Assembly (NCBI RefSeq): GCF_963378085.1
Contig: NZ_OY726395.1
Coordinates: 3,782,001 to 3,846,000, forward strand
Length of the DNA stretch: 64,000 nucleotides
Direction of reading: 5' to 3'
From: Mycolicibacterium sp. MU0050
GTDB lineage: Bacteria > Actinomycetota > Actinomycetes > Mycobacteriales > Mycobacteriaceae
Below, in pieces: positions 1 through 9,965 of this stretch. Made by a program: the position numbers and the translations under genes. Position 1 is the stretch's first letter. The number at the start of each line of letters is the position of its first letter. The notes below the pieces were generated by a model. That model made no database searches, was not told where the DNA came from, and saw nothing but the letters and a program-made list of their open reading frames with translations.

Positions 1-1160
1 ATCACACCGAGATAGATGGAGCCGGGCAGGGTGATGCGGTTCAGGACGAAGCGCAGGTAATCCGCGGTCGGACGACCGGGCCGGATGCCCGGGATGAAAC
101 CGCCGAACTTCTTCATCTCGTCGGCGCGCTCATCGGGGTTGAACGTGATCGACACGTAGAAGTACGTGAAGAACACGATCAGGCCGAAGTAGAACGCGAC
201 GTAGACGACGTCGGCGGGGTTGGTGAGGTGGTCGGCGACGAACCGGTCCCACCAGCTGTTGCCGGGTTCGCTGCGGCCGCTCTGGATCAACTGGGTGATC
301 AGCTGCGGAATGTAGATCAGCGACGAGGCGAAGATCACCGGGATGACGCCGGCCTGGTTGACCTTCAACGGCAGGTAGGTCGAGGTGCCGCCGTACATCT
401 TGCGGCCGACCATCCGCTTGGCGTATTGCACCGGGATCCGGCGCTGGCCCTGCTCGACGAAGATGACGCCGATCAGGATCGCCAGCGCGGCGAGGCAGAC
501 CAGGGTGAAGACCATGCCGCCGCGGCTCTCCAGGACCATCTGGCCCTCGCCGGGGATCTGGGCCGCGATGCCGGCGAAGATCATCAGCGACATGCCGTTG
601 CCGACGCCCCGCTCGGTGACCAGCTCACCCATCCACATGACCAGCGCGGCACCGGCGGTCATCACCAGGACCATGATGACCAGCGAGAAGATGCTGGTGT
701 CCGGGATGATGTCCAGCGAGCAGCCCTGCAGCAAGCCGCCGTTGGCGGCCAGCGCCACGATGGAGGTGGCCTGCAGGATCGCCAACGCGATCGTCAGATA
801 GCGGGTGTACTGCGTCATCTTGGCCTGGCCGGATTGGCCTTCCTTGCGCAGCTGCTCGAACCGCGGGATGACCACGGTGAGCAACTGCACGATGATGCTC
901 GCGGTGATGTAGGGCATGACGCCGACCGCGAAGACCGCCAGCTGCAGCAGCGCACCGCCGGAGAACAGGTTGATCAGCGAATAGATCTGGCCGGAGTCAC
1001 CGCCACTGACCTGCTCGATGCACTTCTGCACATTGCCGTAGTCGACTCCCGGGGACGGCAAGGTGGCACCGACCCGGTACAGGAGGACGATGCCGAGCGT
1101 GAAGAGGATCTTGCGCCTCAGGTCGGGTGTCCGCAGCGACGAGATAAAGGCTGAGAGCAC
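1..1160 (-). CDS. secY: Preprotein translocase subunit SecY (3' end outside window)
   Basis: Central channel subunit of the Sec translocon in the inner membrane. The minus strand opens with GTG at 1160, preceded by AGGAGG at about 1165-1170, and reads VLSAFISSLRTPDLRRKILF, the usual actinobacterial SecY N-terminus. It then runs through many hydrophobic segments, and the cytoplasmic-loop stretch GGTSTYLPLKVNQAGVIPVI is readable near 340-400. About 386 codons are present and the C-terminus lies beyond position 1. It is transcribed away from the methyltransferase genes. In mycobacteria adk and map usually follow secY; they would be outside the window. Confidence 0.97.
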   Translation of the reverse strand, partial: MLSAFISSLRTPDLRRKILFTLGIVLLYRVGATLPSPGVDYGNVQKCIEQVSGGDSGQIYSLINLFSGGALLQLAVFAVGVMPYITASIIVQLLTVVIPRFEQLRKEGQSGQAKMTQYTRYLTIALAILQATSIVALAANGGLLQGCSLDIIPDTSIFSLVIMVLVMTAGAALVMWMGELVTERGVGNGMSLMIFAGIAAQIPGEGQMVLESRGGMVFTLVCLAALAILIGVIFVEQGQRRIPVQYAKRMVGRKMYGGTSTYLPLKVNQAGVIPVIFASSLIYIPQLITQLIQSGRSEPGNSWWDRFVADHLTNPADVVYVAFYFGLIVFFTYFYVSITFNPDERADEMKKFGGFIPGIRPGRPTADYLRFVLNRITLPGSIYLGV

Positions 1161-1473
1161 TCTTCCTCCTGGGCCGCCGGGTGGTGCCTCGGCGTGCCGA
1201 TGGGGCTGACTATGAGCTATCCCAAGCCAGCGTCGGGTTTGTCCGTGTGTGACGCGCCGATGTCGGCGGCGTGCAGCAGTCTACGAGAGTAACAGCTGGC
1301 CTCGGTCGGATCCGCATCGCACAACGCTGTTGGGCTCCGCGATCTTCGATGCATTCTCCGGCCGACCGGAGCCCCGTCCGCTTCACAGGTTCTCCTCAGC
1401 CTGACGCGCGTACGCTGGCGATATCTCGTTATACAGACTAATTACCTGGACTCCTGGCGGAAGGCGCTCCCCC
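1161..1473. promoter_or_regulatory. Divergent intergenic region between secY and methyltransferase 1
   Basis: This 313-nt stretch has no gene. It must hold the promoters of secY (leftward) and of the methyltransferase run (rightward). On the minus strand a TAGACT hexamer (plus 1278-1283) fits the mycobacterial -10 TANNNT. The same hexamer is the -10 of the rplN promoter at 13824, but no convincing -35 is seen here. The right part has an AT-rich patch (about 1420-1445) in an otherwise GC-rich region, which could be the rightward promoter. No terminator or RNA gene was seen. Confidence 0.45.
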
Positions 1474-2409
1474 GTGACCCGCACCGATGACGACTCCTGG
1501 GACCTGGCCTCCAGCGTCGGGGCCACCGCCACCATGGTCGCCGCCGCCCGGGCGGTGGCCACCCGGACCGAGAACCCGGTGATCGACGACCCGTACGCGG
1601 CACCGTTGGTGGAGGCCGTCGGGATCGAGTTCTTCAGCCGGTTGGCCCGCGGTGAGCTCACCCCGGGCGAACTCGACAGCGACAACCCGGTGGGGATGGC
1701 CCGGTTCGCCGACGGCATGGCCGCCCGTACGCGGTTCTTCGACGAATTCTTCGCCACGGCCACCGGAGCCGGCATCCGCCAGGCCGTGATCTTGGCCTCC
1801 GGCCTGGACGCCCGCGCCTACCGACTGGCGTGGCCGGCCGGCACGGTGCTCTTCGAGATCGATCAGCCGGAGGTCATCGACTTCAAGGCCGACACCCTGG
1901 CCGGTCTGGGCGCGCGGGCCGGCGTGGATCTGCGCACCGTCGCGGTCGATCTGCGCGCCGACTGGCCGGCGGCGCTGACGGCCGCCGGTTTCGACGCCGC
2001 CGCGCCCACGGCCTGGATCGCCGAGGGACTGTTCGGCTATTTGCCGCCCGACGGCCAGGACCGGCTGCTCGACCAGATCACCGCGCTCAGCGCGCCCGGC
2101 AGCCGGCTGGCGGCCGAGGGCGTGCCCAGCCATCAGGGCGCCGACGAGGACGAGACCCGGGCCCGGATGCAGGCCTCGACCGACCGCTGGCGCGAGCACG
2201 GCTTCGACATCGACTTCTCGGCGCTGGTGTTTCTCGGTGACCGCGCCGAGGTCACCACCTACCTGCAGGGGCATGGGTGGTCGACGACGGCGGTCCAGGC
2301 CAACGACCTGCTGGTCCGCTACGGCCTGCAGCGACTCGACGAGGACGAGGGTTTCGCGGCGGTCACCTACGTGACCGCGGAACTCGACACACCGCGCAAG
2401 GACCAATAG
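1474..2409 (+). CDS. SAM-dependent methyltransferase, PF04072 family, copy 1
   Basis: Predicted S-adenosylmethionine-dependent O-methyltransferase of the mycobacterial PF04072 (leucine carboxyl methyltransferase-like) family, 311 aa from a GTG start. Family marks visible: [14 protein letters not shown] near the N-terminus, the SAM-site stretch [11 protein letters not shown] near residue 110, FEIDQP near 130, and [12 protein letters not shown] near 185. The substrate is unknown. It is first of three tandem paralogues on the plus strand, with 2 nt between its stop and the next start, so one transcript is likely. M. tuberculosis carries similar methyltransferases (Rv0725c, Rv0726c, Rv0731c) between sppA and secY, so the location is conserved. 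Confidence 0.9.
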   Translation: MTRTDDDSWDLASSVGATATMVAAARAVATRTENPVIDDPYAAPLVEAVGIEFFSRLARGELTPGELDSDNPVGMARFADGMAARTRFFDEFFATATGAGIRQAVILASGLDARAYRLAWPAGTVLFEIDQPEVIDFKADTLAGLGARAGVDLRTVAVDLRADWPAALTAAGFDAAAPTAWIAEGLFGYLPPDGQDRLLDQITALSAPGSRLAAEGVPSHQGADEDETRARMQASTDRWREHGFDIDFSALVFLGDRAEVTTYLQGHGWSTTAVQANDLLVRYGLQRLDEDEGFAAVTYVTAELDTPRKDQ

Positions 2410-2411
2410 TC

Positions 2412-3323
2412 ATGGTCCGCAGCGAGGGCGACACCTGGGACCTGGCCTCCAGCGTCGGCGCCACGGCAACGTCGGTGGCGGCATCGCGGGCGCTGGCCAG
2501 CCGAGGCCCCAACCCGCCGATCCACGATCCGTACGCCGCGGAGCTGGTCCGGGCCGTCGGCATCGACTACTGCATCCGGGTGGCCGACGGCGCCGTCGAT
2601 TTCGACGACGACCCGCTGTTCGACGGTGACACCATGCGGGACCAAATCGTGGTTCGGACCCGCTATTTCGACGATTTCCTCACCGAGTCCGTCGCCCGGG
2701 GCATCCGCCAGGTCGTCGTTCTGGCCTCCGGTTTGGACACCCGCGCCTACCGGATGGACTGGCCCGCGGGCACCGTGGTGTTCGAGATCGACCAGCCGGC
2801 GGTGATCGAGTTCAAGACCCGGGTGCTCGACGTGCTGGGCGCCGCGCCCGGCTGCGAGCGGCGCACGGTCGCCCTGGATCTGCGGGAGGACTGGCCCGCG
2901 GCGCTGCGCGCGGCCGGCTTCGACCCCGCCGCGCCGACGGCGTGGATCGCCGAGGGGCTGCTGATCTACCTGCCCCCCGACGCGCAGGATCGGCTGCTGG
3001 ACAACGTCACCGCGCTCAGCGCGCCGGGCAGCCGGCTGGCCACCGAGCACATGGACAGCCGGGCGTTCACCGGCGACTGGGCTCGCAAGCTGACCGAACG
3101 CGGTCGGCGCCACGGCAGCGACATCGATCTGACCAAGCTGTTCTATTCCGACGAGCGCACCGCGGCCCGCGACCACCTCGCCGGGCGCGGCTGGCAGATC
3201 GACATCCGCACCACCGAACAGGCCTACACTGCAAACGGTTTCGCCCCGCCCGCCGACGAGTTGCTGTCCATGATCGGCGATTCCGGCTACCTGACCGCCG
3301 AACTGTCCGCCCCGCCGAGCTGA
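2412..3323 (+). CDS. SAM-dependent methyltransferase, PF04072 family, copy 2
   Basis: Second tandem paralogue, 303 aa. The ATG at 2412 was chosen because it lies 2 nt after the upstream stop and gives the family N-terminus ([15 protein letters not shown]). The frame is open further upstream, but only as a shadow of copy 1. Motifs: [40 protein letters not shown]. It differs from copies 1 and 3 in the region after residue 45 ([11 protein letters not shown]) and in the C-terminal third, so it is a diverged paralogue and not a recent duplicate. Substrate unknown. Confidence 0.9.
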   Translation: MVRSEGDTWDLASSVGATATSVAASRALASRGPNPPIHDPYAAELVRAVGIDYCIRVADGAVDFDDDPLFDGDTMRDQIVVRTRYFDDFLTESVARGIRQVVVLASGLDTRAYRMDWPAGTVVFEIDQPAVIEFKTRVLDVLGAAPGCERRTVALDLREDWPAALRAAGFDPAAPTAWIAEGLLIYLPPDAQDRLLDNVTALSAPGSRLATEHMDSRAFTGDWARKLTERGRRHGSDIDLTKLFYSDERTAARDHLAGRGWQIDIRTTEQAYTANGFAPPADELLSMIGDSGYLTAELSAPPS

Positions 3324-3334
3324 GGAGAGCACGC

Positions 3335-4243
3335 ATGGCACGCACCGGTGACGACTCGTGGGACCTGGCCTCCAGCGTGGGCGCCACCGCGACCATGGTG
3401 GCGGCCGGCCGCGCCTTCGCGAGCCGGGACCCCGACCCGCTGATCGACGATCCGTTCGCCGAACCGCTGGTGCGTGCGGTGGGACTGGAGTTCTTCAGCC
3501 GCATGCTGGACGGTGACCTCGACATGTCGCAGCTGCCGGATGCGTCGCCGGAGCGGGTGCAGGCGATGATCGACGGAATGGCGGTGCGCACGAAGTTCTT
3601 CGACGACTACTTCCATGATGCGGTCGGCACCGGGATCCGCCAGGCGGTGATCCTGGCCTCCGGTCTGGACGCGCGGGCCTATCGGTTGGAGTGGGCGCCG
3701 GGCACCGTGGTCTACGAGGTCGACCAGCCCCGGGTCATCGAGTTCAAGTCGACCACGCTGGCCGGGCTCGGCGCCGCACCGACGGCCGAGCGCCGCACCG
3801 TGGGCATCGACCTGCGCGAGGACTGGCCGACGGCATTGCGCGCGGCCGGCTTCGATCCCGCGGCGCCCACCGCGTGGTTGGCCGAGGGGTTGCTGATCTA
3901 TCTGCCACCCGAGGCACAGGATCGCCTCTTCGACCTCATCACCGCGCTGTCGGCGCGCGGCAGCACGGTGGCCACCGAATACGCGCCCGGCATCATCGAT
4001 TTCGACGCCGACCAGGCGCGGGAACTCTCGGCCCCGCTGCGCGAGCACGGCCTCGACGTCGACATGCCCACCCTGGTGTACCCCGGACAGCGCAGTCACG
4101 TCATGGACTACCTGGCCGGCCTGGGCTGGCGGGTCGACGGCGTCCCGCGCGACGACCTGTTCGCCAGGTACCGGCGGCCGGCCCCGGTCGACTCGATCGA
4201 CCCACTCGGCGAGATCGTGTATGTCAGCGCCACTTTGACCTGA
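3335..4243 (+). CDS. SAM-dependent methyltransferase, PF04072 family, copy 3
   Basis: Third tandem paralogue, 302 aa. The ATG at 3335 follows the copy 2 stop by 11 nt, with GAGGAGAG (about 3322-3329) as ribosome binding site. It starts [20 protein letters not shown] and carries [25 protein letters not shown] and [12 protein letters not shown]. It is convergent with the transporter gene to the right: the stops are 5 nt apart and no terminator hairpin fits between. Function beyond methyl transfer is not predictable from sequence. Confidence 0.9.
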   Translation: MARTGDDSWDLASSVGATATMVAAGRAFASRDPDPLIDDPFAEPLVRAVGLEFFSRMLDGDLDMSQLPDASPERVQAMIDGMAVRTKFFDDYFHDAVGTGIRQAVILASGLDARAYRLEWAPGTVVYEVDQPRVIEFKSTTLAGLGAAPTAERRTVGIDLREDWPTALRAAGFDPAAPTAWLAEGLLIYLPPEAQDRLFDLITALSARGSTVATEYAPGIIDFDADQARELSAPLREHGLDVDMPTLVYPGQRSHVMDYLAGLGWRVDGVPRDDLFARYRRPAPVDSIDPLGEIVYVSATLT

Positions 4244-4248
4244 AGCCG

Positions 4249-5634
4249 TCAGGCTGACCGGTCGCCGGCGACCGCGTACTCCAGCTGATCGGGAGCGTCC
4301 TCGGTGCCCGGTGTCTCGGTACCGCCGATGGGACAGCGGGCGGTCTCGGGCAGACCGAACAACGCGATCGCGCCGATCACGCAGGCGCCCATCATGTAGT
4401 ACGCCGGCACCAGGTTGTCGCCGGTGGCGTTGATCATCCAGTCGTTGACCGCCGGCGCGGTACCACCGAACAGCGACGTCGACACGTTGTAGGCGATCGC
4501 GAACCCGGCGTAGCGCACCTGGGTGGGGAACATCGCCGGGAACGTCGCCGAGATGGTGGCCAGCTGCGGTACGTACAGCAGGCCCAGGACCGCGAATCCG
4601 AGCACCGCGCCCATCGGCCCGGTGCTCATCAGCAGGAACATCGGGACGCCGGCGATGAACAGGCCGATCAGCGAGAACCACCACATCGGTTTGCGTCCCA
4701 CCCGATCCGAGAGGTGACCGGCGAACGGCAGGAACACCATCATCGACAGCATGCCGATGATCGGCACCAGCAGTGACATGGTGTCCGACAGGCCGATGGT
4801 GACCCCGAGATAGGTGGGCATGTAGGTCAGCAGCGTGTAGTTGACCACGTTGAGGGCCACCACCAGGCCACCGAGGCGCAGGATCGGCCGCCAGTACTGC
4901 ACCATCAGATCCTTGAACTCCGCGGTGTAGCCCTTCTGCTCGCGGCCCTGGTCCTCGAGTTCCTGGAAGACCGGGGTCTCGTCCAACCGGGACCGCAGAT
5001 ACACCCCGATCAGGCCGAGGGGCGCGGCCACCAGGAACGGCAAACGCCAACCCCAGCTGTGCATCTGGTCGTCGTTGAGGATCAGCGACATGGTCAGCAT
5101 CAACAACGCACCCAGGGAGAAGCCGGCCAGGGTGCCGAATTCCAGGAAGCTGCCCAGCATTCCGCGCCGCCGCGTCGGCGAGTACTCGGCCATGAACGTG
5201 GCCGCCCCGCCGTATTCGCCACCGGTGGAGAAGCCCTGGATCATCCGCAGCACCACCATCAGCACCGGCGCCCAGAAGCCGATCGCGTCATAGGACGGCA
5301 CCAGTCCCACGCACAGGGTGGCACCGGACATCAACAGGATGGTGACCGCCAAGACTTGACGGCGGCCGATCCGGTCGCCGAGCGGACCCCAGACGAACCC
5401 GCCCAGGGGCCGCACCAGGAAGGAGACCGCGAACGTCATGAGCGCCATCAGGGTGGCGCTCTGGGTGTCACCCGGGAAGATCGCCACCGAGATGTAGGAG
5501 ACGCCGAACGCGTAGATGCCGTAGTCGAACCACTCGGTGGCGTTGCCGATCGCCGAGGCGGCGATCGCGCGTTTGAGGACTCCGGGCGGCGGCTGCGGAT
5601 CTTCCGACGTCGTCACCTGCTGCTCGCCCTGCAC
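4249..5634 (-). CDS. MFS transporter, metabolite:H+ symporter (MHS) type
   Basis: Inner-membrane proton-coupled symporter of about 461 aa with 12 expected membrane segments. Family marks: NATEWFDYGIYAF at the first segment, GDRIGRRQVL (the MFS loop 2-3 signature) and QGFSTGGEYGGA, typical of the ProP/ShiA/KgtP group of small-metabolite transporters. The GTG start at 5634 was chosen because GGAGGAGG lies about 7 nt upstream. The frame is open to 5700, but that extension has no ribosome binding site and looks non-coding. The substrate cannot be called; carboxylates, shikimate or betaine are typical for the family. Confidence 0.87.
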   Translation of the reverse strand: MQGEQQVTTSEDPQPPPGVLKRAIAASAIGNATEWFDYGIYAFGVSYISVAIFPGDTQSATLMALMTFAVSFLVRPLGGFVWGPLGDRIGRRQVLAVTILLMSGATLCVGLVPSYDAIGFWAPVLMVVLRMIQGFSTGGEYGGAATFMAEYSPTRRRGMLGSFLEFGTLAGFSLGALLMLTMSLILNDDQMHSWGWRLPFLVAAPLGLIGVYLRSRLDETPVFQELEDQGREQKGYTAEFKDLMVQYWRPILRLGGLVVALNVVNYTLLTYMPTYLGVTIGLSDTMSLLVPIIGMLSMMVFLPFAGHLSDRVGRKPMWWFSLIGLFIAGVPMFLLMSTGPMGAVLGFAVLGLLYVPQLATISATFPAMFPTQVRYAGFAIAYNVSTSLFGGTAPAVNDWMINATGDNLVPAYYMMGACVIGAIALFGLPETARCPIGGTETPGTEDAPDQLEYAVAGDRSA

Positions 5635-5727
5635 AGCGTCCTCCTCCGGCCTCCCGACAGCGACTGCTGTTAGGTACCCGCAAGCGCGTGCGGCAAACAT
5701 CGCCGCGCCCGTGCGACGCGGGGAGAC

Positions 5728-7527
5728 TCAAAACCGGTGCTGTCCCAGCCAGAGCGCGTTGGCCCCGGCGAACTGCCGTTGCGCCTGGTCAAACGCCTCG
5801 GCGGCGGCGCCGGCCAACACGGACGGCAGCGCGGCGGACAGCAGCGCGGCGGCCGGCACCGAGGACGGCTTGGACCGCAGCAGGTCCCGCAGCGAAGATC
5901 CCGGCGAGGACACCACCCGCACCTTCACGTCCGGGTCGATCCCGGCCAGCACCTTCGCCCGCCGTACCGCGGTGCGCAGCCCGCCGAGTTCGTCGACGAG
6001 GCCACGCTCGAGCGCGTCGGCACCGGTCCACACCCGGCCCTGCGCGATCGCCTCGACCGCCTCGGTGCTCATCCCCCGCCCCTGGGCGACGCGTTCGACG
6101 AAATCGGTGTAGAACAGGTCGGCCTCGGCCTCGACCCGCGCCTGCTGTTCGGCGGTGAACGGGGCGTTGCTCGACCACGCGTCGGCATTGGCGTTGGTGC
6201 GCACCGCATCCGAGGCCACCCCGAGGCGGTCCTTGAGATGCCGCGCGATCAGCTTGCCGGTGACCACACCGATCGAACCGGTGATGGTGCCGGGGTTGGC
6301 GACGATCGCGTCGGCCGCCATCGACACGTAATAGCCGCCCGAGGCGGCCACCGCGCCCATCGACGCGACCACCGGCTTACCTGCGGCTCGGGCCCGGACC
6401 ACCTCGCGCCAGACGGTTTCCGAGGCCGTGACCGACCCACCCGGGCTGTCCACCCGCAGCACGATCGCCGAGATGTCGTCGTCGGCCACGGCCTCGCGCA
6501 GCGCGGCGGCGATGGTGTCCCCGCCGGCGCTGGGGCGCCCGAGGGGCAACACCTGCGGCACCGTGCGCCCGCTGACGATCTGCCCGGCCAGCGTGACGAC
6601 GGCGACGGTGGCCGGCCCCTTGCGGCCCGGGATGTTCATCGCCGGCAGCTCGGGCTTGCCGCTGCGGGCGTACTTGGACAGGTACAACCGGGGCGGCGCA
6701 TCCGCGCCGTCCGGATCGCCGGTGGTCGGCGAAATACCTTCGGCCCCCACGAGTTCGGCGATCCTGCCGTAGGCCTCGTCGCGGAATCCGACGCGGTCGA
6801 TCAGTCGTCCCGCCAGTGCGTCGTCGCGCAGCAGCGGTGCGCGGTCGGCAAGGGCGTCGACCGCTTCGGGCGTCAGGTCGCGGGCCTCGGCCACACCGGC
6901 GAACACCTGCGCCGCCAGGCTTTCGACAATCCGGGTGTCCGCCTCGCGGTGGGCGGGGGTGTAGCCGTCCTCGGTGAACAGACTGGCCGCCGACTTGTAC
7001 TCACCGCGGGCGATGAACTGCGCCTCGATGCCCGCCTTGTCCAACGCCTCCCGCAAGAACAGCGGACTGGTCGCGAAACCGATCAGCCCGACGGTCCCCG
7101 AAGGCTGCATCCACACCTCGCCGAACGCCGAGGCCAGATAGTAGGACAGCGTGCCGGGGTAGGTCTCGGCCCAGGCCAGCGACGGCTTGACCGCGCTGAA
7201 GGCAACGATCGCCTCCCGCAGTTCCTGGATCGGGCCCGGCGCGGCGGCGCTGATCTGCACCCGCGCGATCAGGCCGGCGACGCGCTCGTCGTCGGCCGCC
7301 CGGTGCAGCGTCGCCACCGTCTCCCGCAGGGTCAGCGGCCGGCGCTGACCGACGACATTCGACAGCATCGCGACGGGGCTGTGGCTGCCGGTCTCCGGTG
7401 GCACCGATTCCAGGTCGAGTTCCAGGATGCACCCGGCGGGCACGCCGTTGTGGCGGGCGGTGTCGACCTTCTTGGCCAGCGCTCGCACGTCGTCGGGACC
7501 GGGCAGGCCGGGCAGCAGAGAGAACAT
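5728..7527 (-). CDS. sppA: Signal peptide peptidase SppA (protease IV), 67K type
   Basis: Membrane-associated serine protease that degrades cleaved signal peptides. It is 599 aa, the size of the long two-domain SppA form. The two S49 peptidase domains are visible. The N-terminal one has Lys178 in RGEYKSA, the expected catalytic lysine. The C-terminal one has Ser396 in AVAASGGYYV, the expected nucleophile, after a VDSPGGSV stretch near 370. The start is ATG at 7527. It lies near secY, as in M. tuberculosis (Rv0724). No strong N-terminal membrane anchor is evident. Confidence 0.94.
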   Translation of the reverse strand: MFSLLPGLPGPDDVRALAKKVDTARHNGVPAGCILELDLESVPPETGSHSPVAMLSNVVGQRRPLTLRETVATLHRAADDERVAGLIARVQISAAAPGPIQELREAIVAFSAVKPSLAWAETYPGTLSYYLASAFGEVWMQPSGTVGLIGFATSPLFLREALDKAGIEAQFIARGEYKSAASLFTEDGYTPAHREADTRIVESLAAQVFAGVAEARDLTPEAVDALADRAPLLRDDALAGRLIDRVGFRDEAYGRIAELVGAEGISPTTGDPDGADAPPRLYLSKYARSGKPELPAMNIPGRKGPATVAVVTLAGQIVSGRTVPQVLPLGRPSAGGDTIAAALREAVADDDISAIVLRVDSPGGSVTASETVWREVVRARAAGKPVVASMGAVAASGGYYVSMAADAIVANPGTITGSIGVVTGKLIARHLKDRLGVASDAVRTNANADAWSSNAPFTAEQQARVEAEADLFYTDFVERVAQGRGMSTEAVEAIAQGRVWTGADALERGLVDELGGLRTAVRRAKVLAGIDPDVKVRVVSSPGSSLRDLLRSKPSSVPAAALLSAALPSVLAGAAAEAFDQAQRQFAGANALWLGQHRF

Positions 7528-7586
7528 GGAATCGAGCGTACCGACGCCCGCGGCGGGTTAGATTCGCGCGGACGCAAGGAGTCGGC

Positions 7587-8819
7587 ATGGTTTTGAAGGT
7601 GACGGTCGCGCCCGACCTGATCGACGGGGACGTCGACGAGGGGTACGGGAAGGTGGCGGACGCGTTCCGCGCCAACTTCGCCGCGGGCCGCGAGGTCGGC
7701 GCGGCGCTGGTGGTCTACCGCGACGGCGCGAAGGTGGTCGACCTGTGGGGCGGGTACCGCGACGGCGTGACGAAGGCCCGGTGGCAGCCCGACACCATGG
7801 TGAACACGTTCTCCACGACCAAGGGCGTCGCAGCCCTGGTCGTGGCCCACGCGGTCTCGGCGGGCCTGTTCGACTATGACGCACCGGTGTGCGAGTACTG
7901 GCCCGAATTCGGGGCCGGGGGCAAGAACCGGGTGACGGTGCGACAACTGCTGGGACATCAGGCCGGGGTGTGCGCCCTCAAACCGGCGCCGACCCTGGCC
8001 GAAGTCGGCGACCCGGCGCGGCTGGCGCCGATGCTCGCCGCGCAGCGCCCCGCCTGGCGCCCGGGAGCGCGGCACGGGTACCACGCCGTGACGTTGGGCT
8101 GGTACCAGTCCGAGCTGATCCGTCGAACCGACCCCGGGGGCCGCACCCTGGGCCGCTATCTCGCCGACGAGATCGCCGTCCCGATGGACCTCGACTATCA
8201 CATCGGGCTGCCGGCCTCGGTGGATCGAGATCGCGTCGCCTTCATTCACGGCTGGCCGCGGGTCGAGGCGCTGCTGAACGCGCGCAGCCTGCCCCTCGGT
8301 ACGACCCTGTCGTCGCTGAACCCGTTCGGGCTGTTCGCCCGGGCGGGTGCGGTACCCCGGTCGGTGAACGCCTTCACCAGCGACTACAACCGCGACGACG
8401 TCCGCTCCGTCGAAATCCCGTCGGTCAACGGGATCGGTACGGCGCGAGCGGTCGCCGAGCTGTACTCGGAGGCATCGCGAACCGGGGCGCGGATCGGAAT
8501 CTGCCCGAAAACCCTGTCGGCCCTGCAGGATCCGGCGGAGCTACCGGCGGGCGGCGCGCGGGACAAGGTGCTGGGGGTCCCCACCGCCTACTCGTTGGGG
8601 TTCAGCAAGCCGACCCGCGACTTCTGTTTCGGCTCCTCCGGTACCGCCTTCGGAACCCCCGGCCTTGGCGGCTCGTTCGGATTCGCCGACCCGGACACCG
8701 GCGTCGGCTACGGCTATGTGATGAACCGGCTGGGATTCCACCTGCACAGCGACCCGCGTGAGCTGTCGATCCGGCAGGCGCTGTTCGGCGGCGTACTCGG
8801 AGTGCGCCCGCAACGCTAG
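7587..8819 (+). CDS. Beta-lactamase-fold serine esterase (class C / EstB-like)
   Basis: Serine hydrolase of the beta-lactamase/penicillin-binding-protein-like family, 410 aa, probably an esterase or lipase. The nucleophile motif SxxK is Ser76-T-T-Lys79 (FSTTKG). A Tyr in ARHGYHAVTLGW near residue 170 matches the second family motif, and the C-terminal GLGGSFGFADP is typical. No signal peptide is seen. The ATG at 7587 gives a clean N-terminus; upstream codons in the same frame are arginine-rich shadow sequence antisense to sppA. It diverges from sppA with a 59-nt gap. LipL-type mycobacterial lipases belong to this family; the exact substrate is unknown. Confidence 0.88.
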   Translation: MVLKVTVAPDLIDGDVDEGYGKVADAFRANFAAGREVGAALVVYRDGAKVVDLWGGYRDGVTKARWQPDTMVNTFSTTKGVAALVVAHAVSAGLFDYDAPVCEYWPEFGAGGKNRVTVRQLLGHQAGVCALKPAPTLAEVGDPARLAPMLAAQRPAWRPGARHGYHAVTLGWYQSELIRRTDPGGRTLGRYLADEIAVPMDLDYHIGLPASVDRDRVAFIHGWPRVEALLNARSLPLGTTLSSLNPFGLFARAGAVPRSVNAFTSDYNRDDVRSVEIPSVNGIGTARAVAELYSEASRTGARIGICPKTLSALQDPAELPAGGARDKVLGVPTAYSLGFSKPTRDFCFGSSGTAFGTPGLGGSFGFADPDTGVGYGYVMNRLGFHLHSDPRELSIRQALFGGVLGVRPQR

Positions 8820-8821
8820 CT

Positions 8822-9184
8822 CTACCGCAGACGCCCGATCACCGAGCCGTGCTCGGGACAGTAGACGGCCACCGCCGCACGCATCACGCCCACGGCCTGG
8901 TTGCGGTTCATCCCGCTGTTCTCCAGCGCGCCCACCACGCCGCGGATGGTCCGGACGGGGTCGATGGTCTGCGACCGCCCCGTGGTGATCATGTCGCAAA
9001 CGTCCCGGCCCACCTTGGGCACGTCGACATTCGGGGCCATCGGGATGTTCAGGGTCGCCACCGCGTCGCTGAACCACTGATCGTCGGAACTGGCCTGGGC
9101 CGGTCCGGCGCCGAGCAGTGCGGTGGCGCCGGCCGCGGCCAGCACCGCGACGCAACGCCGGTGGGTCCGTCGCCGGTGCTCCAT
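8822..9184 (-). CDS. Secreted DUF732 protein
   Basis: Small exported mycobacterial protein of 120 aa with a Sec signal peptide: basic MEHRRRTHRR, hydrophobic AVLAAAGATALLGAG, cleavage near AQA-SS. The mature part has the DUF732 pattern with two cysteines (one in GRDVCDMI, one in VAVYCPEH) that probably form a disulfide, and helices ending in a VGVMRAAV-type segment. The ATG at 9184 was chosen because GAGGAGA lies about 6 nt upstream; the longer open frame is not supported. It is convergent with the esterase gene (2 nt between stops). Molecular function unknown. Confidence 0.85.
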   Translation of the reverse strand: MEHRRRTHRRCVAVLAAAGATALLGAGPAQASSDDQWFSDAVATLNIPMAPNVDVPKVGRDVCDMITTGRSQTIDPVRTIRGVVGALENSGMNRNQAVGVMRAAVAVYCPEHGSVIGRLR

Positions 9185-9273
9185 GGGGTCTCCTCGATGC
9201 TCGACAGCCGCAGTGTAATCAGTCCGCGCCGGATCCGCCTGCCGGCGCGAACCCGCGGGGCGAACCAAACGAA

Positions 9274-9299
9274 ATTGCCCCCGCCGCAGCGGGGGCAAT
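9274..9299 (-). terminator. Hairpin terminator after rplO
   Basis: A perfect 11-bp stem (ATTGCCCCCGC / GCGGGGGCAAT) with a 4-nt loop lies 30 nt downstream of the rplO stop, followed on the minus strand by TTCGTTTGG. It most likely ends the spc-type ribosomal operon before the DUF732 gene. Confidence 0.8.
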
Positions 9300-9328
9300 C
9301 TCGATATCGATACTGGCGTGGACGGGCG

Positions 9329-9772
9329 TTACAGCTCGGTGGCACTGCCGCCGGCGGCCGTGATGGCCTCCCGCGCGCTACCGCTGAACTTGTGGGCCGT
9401 CACGTCGACCTTCGCCGACAGCTTGCCGTCGCCCAGCACCTTCACCAGAACGTTCTTGCGGACCAGGCCCGCGCCCACGAGTTCGTCGACACCGACGGTG
9501 CCGCCCTCGGGGAACGCCTTGTTGATGTCGCCGACGTTGACGACGGCGTACTCGGTGCGGAACCGGTTCTTGAAGCCCTTGAGCTTGGGCAGCCGCATGT
9601 GGATCGGCATCTGCCCGCCCTCGAAGGTCACCGGCACGTTCTTGCGCGCCTTGGTGCCCTTGGTGCCGCGACCCGCGGTCTTACCCTTGGAACCCTCACC
9701 GCGACCCACGCGGGTCTTGGCGGTCTTCGACCCGGCGGCCGGCTTCAGGTCATGGAGCTTGATGACGCTCAC
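9329..9772 (-). CDS. rplO: 50S ribosomal protein L15 (uL15)
   Basis: Large-subunit protein, 147 aa. It starts at a GTG that overlaps the rpmD stop by 4 nt (GTGA). The N-terminus [15 protein letters not shown], the glycine/lysine-rich [14 protein letters not shown] and the [18 protein letters not shown] segment are diagnostic. It is the last gene of the spc-type operon and is followed by the 9274-9299 hairpin. In M. tuberculosis rplO likewise sits next to sppA. Confidence 0.98.
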   Translation of the reverse strand: MSVIKLHDLKPAAGSKTAKTRVGRGEGSKGKTAGRGTKGTKARKNVPVTFEGGQMPIHMRLPKLKGFKNRFRTEYAVVNVGDINKAFPEGGTVGVDELVGAGLVRKNVLVKVLGDGKLSAKVDVTAHKFSGSAREAITAAGGSATEL

Positions 9773-9963
9773 TTGCCGCCCTCCTCAACTGGCTCAACCT
9801 CGACGAGGTGATGTACGACGCGGATCAGTCCGCGCGTCTGCTCGTTGTCCTCGCGGACCACCGAATGGCGGATCTTCCGCAGGCCGAGAGTGCGCAGACT
9901 CTCCCGCTGCTTCCAGCGCGCGCCGATGACGCCGCGCACCTGGGTGATCTTCACTTCAGCCAT
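9769..9963 (-). CDS. rpmD: 50S ribosomal protein L30 (uL30)
   Basis: 64 aa, the usual bacterial L30 size. [24 protein letters not shown] is the family core: the conserved I/V-G strand, then the RxTLxxLGL-type helix. ATG start, 2 nt after the rpsE stop; the last 4 nt overlap rplO. Confidence 0.97.
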   Translation of the reverse strand: MAEVKITQVRGVIGARWKQRESLRTLGLRKIRHSVVREDNEQTRGLIRVVHHLVEVEPVEEGGK

Positions 9964-9965
9964 GA

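Noticed and set aside
3287..5050. 587-codon minus-strand frame
   Set aside because: Covers methyltransferase copy 3 antisense and the transporter in the wrong frame; shadow.
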